Source: BRHc4a sp049323755
GTDB taxonomy: Bacteria; Bacillota; Desulfotomaculia; Desulfotomaculales; Desulfocucumaceae
DNA: 64,000 nt
Direction of reading: 5' to 3'
NCBI GenBank assembly: GCA_049323755.1
Contig: JBMOPE010000041.1
Location: forward strand, 186,001-250,000
Positions 58,704 to 64,000 of this stretch are shown here, piece after piece. The first letter of the stretch is position 1, and each line of letters opens with the position of its first letter. Made by a program: the position numbers and the translations under genes. Below the pieces are notes generated by a model, which was given only the letters and a program-made list of their open reading frames with translations, made no database searches and was not told the origin of the DNA.

Positions 58704-58810
58704 TTTATCACCCCTTTCATTTTCATCAGAATTATAATTCCCTGATATTTTCCTGATATACCGTAAAAACTAACAAGGTAACGTCTCGAATATCCAACAG
58801 GGGGATTTTT

Positions 58811-59026
58811 ATGTTTGGGTATATACCTTGGGGTAGGTGGGATAGCTGGGGAACGTTTATTATTCTGTTATTAGCTTTTTTCTTGTTTCGGGCATTTTTT
58901 GGCGGCTGCTGCGGAGGAAGCCGTTTTTTTGGTAGACGCCGATACAGGGATGATGATGAAAACCGTAGCCTGCGGGAAGAAATTAAAAACTTGCGGGAAG
59001 AGATTAGGAAGTTGAAAGGAGAGTAG
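58811..59026 (+). CDS. Small membrane protein with coiled-coil tail
   Basis: 71 residues: one hydrophobic helix (about 10-28), a GGCCGGSRFFGRRR basic/Cys motif, then a charged coiled coil (LREEIKNLREEIRKLKGE). ATG with AGGGGG upstream. No known family; membrane-anchored. Confidence 0.6.
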   Translation: MFGYIPWGRWDSWGTFIILLLAFFLFRAFFGGCCGGSRFFGRRRYRDDDENRSLREEIKNLREEIRKLKGE

Positions 59027-59132
59027 AAAGGGTGTTTCATATACTACCCGCAGTAAAAGCCAAATGAGGAATGATTCATTAATAATATAAGAACAAATTG
59101 GTAATAATGTTATGTAGTGCAAATTCTCTCAA

Positions 59133-59579
59133 ATGAAGGTAATCGCAGTGCAAAGAGGTTTGGCAGGTTTTGTGGGCGGTTTAATCGGGGGATTGGTCAT
59201 ACTGATAGTTGATCAGGTAACATTTGCCATTAACATTTCAAGTGTCAACTCGGTAGGCATCATGTCCCGGTTTTTGGGAGGAGCCATAAGCCCTGTTGCA
59301 GCTTGGCTTATCGGCATTTTAATTACCGGTGTGGTAGGCTGGCTTGTAGCGATAATATTTTCTAAAGAATTTCCAAGGGAATACATTTCCTCGGGATTGA
59401 TACTGGGGTTGATTTTGTGGGTAGCTATGAATATTGTCTTTGCCGCAACCGGGAATATTACCCCCACATGGTCTATGGGTATAAGCAGTCTTATAGTAAA
59501 CCTAATTGCCCATCTGGTGACGGGGGTAATTATTACCTATACTCTCTGGAGAACCAAGGTAGCGGTTGTTGAGCAGTGA
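59133..59579 (+). CDS. Multi-pass membrane protein
   Basis: 148 residues with four hydrophobic helices, GGLIGGLVILIVDQV, AAWLIGILITGVVGWLVAIIF, SGLILGLILWVAMNIVF and LIVNLIAHLVTGVIITYTLW. The start is unclear: a GTG at 59148 has a better upstream GAAGGT than the ATG at 59133. Family not recognised. Confidence 0.65.
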   Translation: MKVIAVQRGLAGFVGGLIGGLVILIVDQVTFAINISSVNSVGIMSRFLGGAISPVAAWLIGILITGVVGWLVAIIFSKEFPREYISSGLILGLILWVAMNIVFAATGNITPTWSMGISSLIVNLIAHLVTGVIITYTLWRTKVAVVEQ

Positions 59580-59694
59580 GAATTGTTTTATCCACGCTTT
59601 CTCTTTGAACAAAGAAGAATATTTAATAGCGGATAAAGAAAAAATAACAACATAGCAAATCCACTCCACTTATTGAAAAGGAGGAAGCCTGAAT

Positions 59695-59856
59695 ATGTCA
59701 AGGGTAATGAAATGCATGTGCGAAGAGTGTCATCACAATAACAACCATGAGTGTCACGCCGACGGCATCGAGGTAAAATCCAGCGGTGACATGAAGGTGG
59801 AGACAACAGATGGAACCTGCTGCAATACCTTCAGACCCAAGAGAGGGCGAGGTTGA
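59695..59856 (+). CDS. DUF1540 domain protein
   Basis: 53 residues with cysteines in MCEECHHNNNHECHADGIEV and TDGTCCNTF, the DUF1540 pattern of small zinc-ribbon-like proteins. AAAGGAGG before the ATG. The stop overlaps the Mn catalase ATG by one base, suggesting co-translation. Function unknown. Confidence 0.8.
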   Translation: MSRVMKCMCEECHHNNNHECHADGIEVKSSGDMKVETTDGTCCNTFRPKRGRG

Positions 59857-60533
59857 TGTTCAAGCACGAAAAAACCCTTCTCTATCCCGTTAGAGTATCC
59901 GGCCCAGACCCCACCTTCGCCGCCATGCTCGTAGAGCAGCATGGCGGGCCGAATGGCGAGTTAAGCGCCAGCACACAGTATCTAAACCAGGCTGTGGGCT
60001 GTAAAGATCCGGCAATTAAGGATTTGCTTCTGGATATCGGAACTGAAGAACTTAGCCACCTGGAATTGGTTTCAGAAGCAATAAAGCTTTTGCTCGGTGA
60101 CCCAACATTCGACAGCATCAGCCAGGCTCCCACATTAGAATTGGCGGGGGGCGGCGGGGCAATGTATGTCAATTCGTCAGGGCATACGTGGACTGCCGAT
60201 TTTGTAAGCTCAGTAGGCGACGTAGTGGCCAACCTGCACGCGGACGTAGCGGCTGAGTTAAAGGCAAAGGCTGTCTACCAGCGGCTATACCAACGGGCCA
60301 CCGATCCGGGGATAAAGGATTTAATCGATTTCCTTATCTGCCGGGAGGAAGCTCATGCGCAGCTATTTATGAGGGCGCTTGAAAGAGTTCAAAACCAGGG
60401 GGTCCTGCAAAACTTGGGCGATAAGCTCTATTCCAATCAGTACCTGGATCTCTCGACCGGCGTAAATAATCAAGATCCCGCTATCTGGAACATGCAACCG
60501 GGCAATATCCCTGTTGCTTCTCCTTCACACTAA
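59856..60533 (+). CDS. Manganese catalase (CotJC-like)
   Basis: 225 residues of the ferritin-like dinuclear Mn catalase family, with metal ligand motifs GELSASTQYLNQ, GTEELSHLELV and REEAHAQLF. It breaks down hydrogen peroxide. A shorter form of this type is the spore-coat protein CotJC. It starts at ATG 59856, overlapping the DUF1540 gene. A terminator follows. Confidence 0.92.
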   Translation: MFKHEKTLLYPVRVSGPDPTFAAMLVEQHGGPNGELSASTQYLNQAVGCKDPAIKDLLLDIGTEELSHLELVSEAIKLLLGDPTFDSISQAPTLELAGGGGAMYVNSSGHTWTADFVSSVGDVVANLHADVAAELKAKAVYQRLYQRATDPGIKDLIDFLICREEAHAQLFMRALERVQNQGVLQNLGDKLYSNQYLDLSTGVNNQDPAIWNMQPGNIPVASPSH

Positions 60534-60568
60534 GGCAGACGTAATAAAGATAAAATCCATTGAGCATT

Positions 60569-60602
60569 CTCCGTTGGCAAAACCAGCGGAGTTTATTTTT
60601 AC
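60569..60602 (+). terminator. Rho-independent terminator after Mn catalase
   Basis: CTCCGTTGG/CCAGCGGAG stem followed by TTTATTTTT, 35 bp after the stop codon. Confidence 0.85.
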
Positions 60603-60743
60603 CGGTAAGGCTGTATGCGCATTTTTTCTCCTGGCGAGGTAGAGTTTCAAGATTAAGCATTAGAAAAGACGCTCATTTCAACCTGAATAAGAGCACTCAT
60701 GATAATTACTGCATAAAGTATTATAAATAAAGAGGTGATCATC

Positions 60744-61919
60744 TTGATTACATATACTGTTCAGTCGGGGGATACACATTACAGACTTTCCAAGACATTT
60801 GGTAATTCAACGGATGATATATGCCGTGCCGATTCAATCTCGGCAAGTCAAATCATACGGGAGGGGCAAATGCTTAGTATTTCAGCCCTGGCGAGGGGAG
60901 TAATGCCTTCTAATTGCCCTGATTCTACAAATACCACTAGAGCGTGTGGCTGCAACTTTTTTGAAACTGAAGTATCAACCAGCAGGTTAGTCTTTTTCTC
61001 CGAACGGCCAAACGTGGTATATCTGGCCAGAGATGATGTTTTTGGTGAGGCTGTGGCTGCTTCAGCGCTGCAGCACTTTCCGGCGAATGGCCCGCTGCTG
61101 TTGACCGTTCTCAACCGTCTGCCAGGAATAGTAGCAGCTGAAATCCGCCGGTTAAATCCCGCCGGTGCTCCCGGCAGCGCCCAGGTGGTGGTTGTAGGAA
61201 GCGTGGGTGGAGGTGTGCTGGCTGACGTCAGGCGTTTGGGTTTTTCCGTGGAAAGGCTGGCGGGATCTAATATGTTTGAAACAGCAGCCCTGGTGGCCCA
61301 AAGGAGGGGCTATCCCGAAAACATACAGATTGTTTCCACCAATCCTGCTTCCGGAGGAGCGGTGGCGGCCAGTTGGTCGGCCCACACGGGCGACCCTACC
61401 TTACTTACTGAAAAAGAATTACTGCCCGAGGCAACCAGGCAGGCCATTCTGAATACAAAGAATGCAAAGATATATGTTATCGGCGATAGGCAGTTCATAT
61501 CAGACCGGGTACTGGATGAACTGCGCACTCTTAATGTAACCTTCATTGACCGTATCGCAGGGTCAGATCCCTATGAAACATCGGTTTTGTTTGCCCGTTA
61601 CAAAAGCCCGGTCAGTGATTACGGGTGGAATAGAACTGAAAAAGAGGGAAACGCCTTTAGTTTCACTCTTTTTGAGCAATGGCAGTATTTAGCATCTTCC
61701 ACCCCGCTCTCTCACATGGGAAAACATACACCTTTTTTGTTTATCAACCGAAACTCTGTTCCTCCCGTTGTAACTGGGTATATTGAAGAAGTAAATCCCC
61801 GCTCCGTGGATAGGCCACCCTTTATGCACGGTTTTTTAATCGGTTCCACCTGTCTGATTAGTGAAGGTGTTCAGGCAACTTTAGAAGAAGCACTTTCTAT
61901 TGATATGCCACATATGTGA
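60744..61919 (+). CDS. LysM and cell-wall-binding repeat 2 (CWB2) protein
   Basis: 391 residues from TTG 60744 (AGAGGTG upstream). An N-terminal LysM domain (TYTVQSGDTHYRLSKTFGNSTDDIC..., residues 1-50), followed by a region with three CWB2-like repeats (LAGSNMFETAAL, IAGSDPYETSVL, GEAVAASAL). No signal peptide is seen although both domains bind cell wall, so it could be a spore coat or cortex protein (like SafA). A terminator-like hairpin lies downstream. Confidence 0.78.
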   Translation: MITYTVQSGDTHYRLSKTFGNSTDDICRADSISASQIIREGQMLSISALARGVMPSNCPDSTNTTRACGCNFFETEVSTSRLVFFSERPNVVYLARDDVFGEAVAASALQHFPANGPLLLTVLNRLPGIVAAEIRRLNPAGAPGSAQVVVVGSVGGGVLADVRRLGFSVERLAGSNMFETAALVAQRRGYPENIQIVSTNPASGGAVAASWSAHTGDPTLLTEKELLPEATRQAILNTKNAKIYVIGDRQFISDRVLDELRTLNVTFIDRIAGSDPYETSVLFARYKSPVSDYGWNRTEKEGNAFSFTLFEQWQYLASSTPLSHMGKHTPFLFINRNSVPPVVTGYIEEVNPRSVDRPPFMHGFLIGSTCLISEGVQATLEEALSIDMPHM

Positions 61920-61941
61920 GCTGAAAGCAGGCAACTAAAAA

Positions 61942-61984
61942 CCCCCTTCTCAAAAATTATCAAGGAGGTAGGGAGAAGGGGGAT
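61942..61984 (-). terminator. Hairpin terminator between convergent genes
   Basis: CCCCCTTCTC/GAGAAGGGGG stem; the minus-strand side runs into TTTTT, so it ends the 62005-62502 gene and possibly also the 60744 gene. Confidence 0.7.
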
Positions 61985-62004
61985 CCCCGTTTATAATTTG
62001 TTAT

Positions 62005-62502
62005 TTATCCCTTCTTGAATCTTTTATCAAATAAAATTCCCAATAATGTTCCTACCGCCCCTCCCAATAAAGCTCCAAATATTGGGCTATCAAGTATCCC
62101 CCATTGTAAGCCAAAGAGTAATCCTATAAGCATCCCCATAAAAAATCCATTATGATAAGTTTTTCTTTCAGGAATGGCTATGCCTTGTTCTTGAAGTTGC
62201 TTATTAATTTCTTTTGCCCTGTTGTATGCTTGCCATGCGGCAAAAGTATAGATACAGGGGTAAAAGAGTGCCCATTGGAAATCCATAATATCATGTGATT
62301 TTTGGAAATAGCCATTAAAGGTATAGAAAATGGAAAGGTTTATTTTCCCTTCCATGTTAATAATGAATTCCAAAATGACCATAGAAAAACCGATTAAAAG
62401 ATCTCTATTGTAAAGCTGTCCGAAGCCGGGCAAAAATAGTGACCATGCTGCGGCTACCCAGGGAGAACGGTATGTATGGCTGCTTGAATCCAAAATAATC
62501 AC
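62005..62502 (-). CDS. Small multi-pass membrane protein
   Basis: 165 residues with a signal-like first helix, SLFLPGFGQLYNRDL (TM2-like motif, about 20-35), and three further helices including a Gly-rich one (about 130-155). The GFGQ(L/F)YNR motif also appears in TM2-type small membrane proteins. GTG or TTG start. Function unknown. Confidence 0.6.
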   Translation of the reverse strand: MIILDSSSHTYRSPWVAAAWSLFLPGFGQLYNRDLLIGFSMVILEFIINMEGKINLSIFYTFNGYFQKSHDIMDFQWALFYPCIYTFAAWQAYNRAKEINKQLQEQGIAIPERKTYHNGFFMGMLIGLLFGLQWGILDSPIFGALLGGAVGTLLGILFDKRFKKG

Positions 62503-62586
62503 CCAACAGTATTGTCCCCCTCAAAAAGGTAATTATAATAACCTGGAAAACAATTATAGGGGTTACAAGCCTGAAAAAATGACAGA

Positions 62587-62618
62587 GGCTGTCCCAAGTT
62601 CAGTTCTGGGACAGCCCA
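62587..62618 (-). terminator. Hairpin terminator after the 45-residue gene
   Basis: GGCTGTCCCA/TGGGACAGCC ten-base stem with loop of ten; the minus-strand side is followed by a run of T. Confidence 0.75.
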
Positions 62619-62669
62619 TTATATATAGTGCCTTTTATGGCTGTTGCGCACAGTGACAAAAATGGGTTT

Positions 62670-62807
62670 TCATTCAGATGATTTGTTTTTAAGGCCGTTT
62701 TTAACGCCTGAATAAACAGCCCAATAAGCAATGAGCCCTAATATAGCCAGCGGCACCAGCATCATTACCAGGCCCCACCAAAGGTTATGACCATAGCCGA
62801 ACATCAT
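62670..62807 (-). CDS. Small single-pass membrane peptide
   Basis: 45 residues: one long hydrophobic helix (about 9-37) with an N-terminal YGHNLWWG segment and a basic C-terminus. GGGGGG precedes the ATG by about seven bases. Not recognised as a family, though it is like SHOCT-neighbouring small proteins. Confidence 0.55.
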   Translation of the reverse strand: MMFGYGHNLWWGLVMMLVPLAILGLIAYWAVYSGVKNGLKNKSSE

Positions 62808-62891
62808 AAAGAATCCCCCCTTCAAATTATCGCTTATTAGCATGTCCACCGATAACTAAAAAAATTTATAAACACACAATGTTCACCGGAC

Positions 62892-63473
62892 TTACTGCCG
62901 GTAAGATTTTTTGTCCAGAAGCTCAGAGACGGTAACAAAGCTATAGCCTTGAGCTTTAAGTGTGTTTAATAATTCGGGCAGCGCCTTTACCGTTGCGTCC
63001 AGATTCCCTCCTGTGGAGTGCATGAGAATAATGGAACCACGCTTGGTGTCCTTAAGGGTGCTGGTCAGAATATCGTCAACGGAACGGGAATACCAGTCAA
63101 GGGAATCAACTGACCAATTCACTGCAGTGTAGTCAAGATTGATTATTTCTTTCATGGCGTCATCAGATAATTCTCCGTAAGGAGGACGAATAAACAAAGG
63201 CTCCAAACCTGTAACATTCTTAATGGCCGCAGAGGTCTTTTCAATTTCTTCCTTTACTTCATTGCTTTCTTTAAGCCTCAAATTTGTATGGGACCAGCCG
63301 TGGCCTGCAACCTGGTGGCCCCCGGCAATCAACTGGCTAACAAACATGGGGTTCTCTTTTATCTGCCGGCCAACTAAGAAGAAAGTTGCCTTTACATTTT
63401 CTTTATCCAGCAGCTCCAGTATTCGGGGTGAGAAAATCCTGTCGGGACCGTCATCGAAAGTTAATGCCACCAC
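62892..63473 (-). CDS. Polysaccharide deacetylase domain of a broken LysM-deacetylase gene
   Basis: 193 residues as read: catalytic domain of the NodB/CE4 family with LTFDDGPD (Asp pair), AGHGWSHTN (His-x3-His metal site), RPPYGELS and LMHSTGG. It removes N-acetyl or similar groups from peptidoglycan or polysaccharide. Upstream the frame is open further to about 63670 and encodes LysM and linker sequence, but lacks a start. The missing 5' part lies at 63668-63985 in another frame (see there). Intact gene would be 62892-63985, about 365 residues. Confidence 0.88.
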   Translation of the reverse strand: MVALTFDDGPDRIFSPRILELLDKENVKATFFLVGRQIKENPMFVSQLIAGGHQVAGHGWSHTNLRLKESNEVKEEIEKTSAAIKNVTGLEPLFIRPPYGELSDDAMKEIINLDYTAVNWSVDSLDWYSRSVDDILTSTLKDTKRGSIILMHSTGGNLDATVKALPELLNTLKAQGYSFVTVSELLDKKSYRQ

Positions 63474-63667
63474 TTTTTTGTCAGGTTTTCCGCTTAAATA
63501 AAAATTTTGTGGAAATGAGTCCAGGAGCTGTGGGATGTTATATTCGTAAACCGGTTTTTGTATATCTGATTCAGTTGGCTGAGTTGCCGTATTTGTTTTT
63601 TCGGCAGGCGGCAGGGTGAGTACCTGACCGGGCGTAACAGTTTTTTCACTAAGGCTGTTATAAGAAA

Positions 63668-63985
63668 TTAAGGATTCAACTCAGTTCCGTACCGATCGGC
63701 TATAGATATCAGTGTATCGCCAGGTTTTACCGTGTACTTTTGGCCCGGTCTGGTATCAGGGATTACAATTACCTGGCCGGGATAAATGGCATAGGGGTAT
63801 TCAATAAATGGATTGGCATTCAAAAGCTTATCCAGTTCAATATTGTGATAACTGCTAATCGAATTAAGACTTTCTCCAGGTTTTACGCGATGAGCCAAGT
63901 CGGAAGCCCATGCGGAAGCTGCCGGGAATAGTGATAGTGAAAAGAAAAATGTGGATAACAGGAAAATAATTTTACTTTTGCTCAT
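63668..63985 (-). CDS. Secreted LysM domains, 5' part of the LysM-polysaccharide deacetylase gene
   Basis: 105 residues. Signal peptide (1-28), then two LysM domains (VKPGESLNSISSYHNIELDKLLNAN and VKPGDTLISIADRYGTEL). The frame ends at TAA in AATCCTTAA. One added G (GTTGGAATCC for GTTGAATCC, near 63677) would restore GTELESLISYNSL... and join a third LysM and the deacetylase domain. GGGG before the ATG. So this is a frameshifted gene or a sequencing deletion. LysM would hold the enzyme at the wall or spore cortex. Confidence 0.85.
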   Translation of the reverse strand: MSKSKIIFLLSTFFFSLSLFPAASAWASDLAHRVKPGESLNSISSYHNIELDKLLNANPFIEYPYAIYPGQVIVIPDTRPGQKYTVKPGDTLISIADRYGTELNP

Positions 63986-64000
63986 AATAGTCCCCTTTAT

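Noticed and set aside
58811..58960. CRISPR or other arrays
   Set aside because: No regularly spaced repeats were found here or elsewhere in the window; the observed repeats are tandem, inverted or dispersed.

Overview
The window looks like a chromosomal segment of an anaerobic, endospore-forming Firmicute, most probably a member of the Peptococcaceae / Desulfotomaculum-Pelotomaculum group. This is inferred from the yqfC-yqfD-phoH-pgpH-ybeY-dgkA sporulation/housekeeping operon, gerA/B/C and gerP spore-germination genes, SigI/RsgI, a selenocysteine-containing SelD, a NiFe hydrogenase, a Ni-CO dehydrogenase with a CooA-like regulator, and abundant short intergenic repeats. No 16S rRNA or taxonomic marker gene is present, so the assignment is not proven.

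Layout. 1-5.7 kb: minus-strand operon yqfC, yqfD, phoH, pgpH, ybeY, dgkA (last one cut by the window edge). 6.4-8.1 kb: selD (UGA = Sec, SECIS-like hairpin) and yedF. 8.2-10.4 kb: Nfu-like Fe-S scaffold and an ECF sigma/anti-sigma pair. 10.5-16.9 kb: tRNA-Leu, two convergent overlapping tyrosine recombinases, a tRNA-Cys/Gln/Lys cluster whose Cys tRNA has a selenocysteine-tRNA-like fold, HTH proteins, an XRE repressor plus ImmA-like protease (remnant mobile element), and an orphan CadC regulator. 17-18.7 kb: cyclic-di-AMP riboswitch in front of a secreted CAP-domain protein, and a membrane protein.

18.8-34.1 kb is the most unusual part: an NhaC antiporter, a truncated SigI paralogue, SigI-RsgI, an OmpR-type two-component system, and a set of small secreted Met/His/Cys/Trp-rich proteins. 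Mixed with these are two nearly identical, apparently catalytically dead homocitrate-synthase-like proteins, a Spo0E-like peptide, a zinc-ribbon peptide, a SigI remnant, an intact IS256-family element with a 9-bp target duplication, and two families of duplicated non-coding elements (called R1 and R2 here). Six promoters in this block (sigI and five others) share one architecture: a TGTRAC-type direct repeat at 11-bp pitch ending exactly 10 bp before the -10 hexamer. That looks like the binding site of one response regulator, plausibly the one encoded in the block.

34.3-48.1 kb: gerA-gerB-gerC germination receptor operon, an internally duplicated four-HTH protein, a chemoreceptor, an IscR-like Rrf2 regulator, gerPF/gerPA-like and gerPC-like genes, two Hsp20 proteins, and a NiFe hydrogenase (maturation protease, small and large subunit) whose small subunit lacks two of the four proximal-cluster cysteines. 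48.1-64 kb: FMN-dependent 2-hydroxyacid oxidase, two-domain multicopper oxidase, CopD-like membrane protein, three DUF421 loci (one split), CODH (cooS) with CooA-like regulator, cyclopropane fatty acid synthase, two small four-cysteine helical proteins, DUF1540, manganese catalase, a LysM/CWB2 protein, and a LysM-polysaccharide deacetylase gene broken by a frameshift.

Four genes (29.2, 49.7, 57.9 and 63.7 kb) show the same kind of frame break, each consistent with one missing base. They may be consensus errors in the assembly rather than real mutations. Coordinates, motifs and folds were read by eye; family names come from recognition of motifs and not from database searches.
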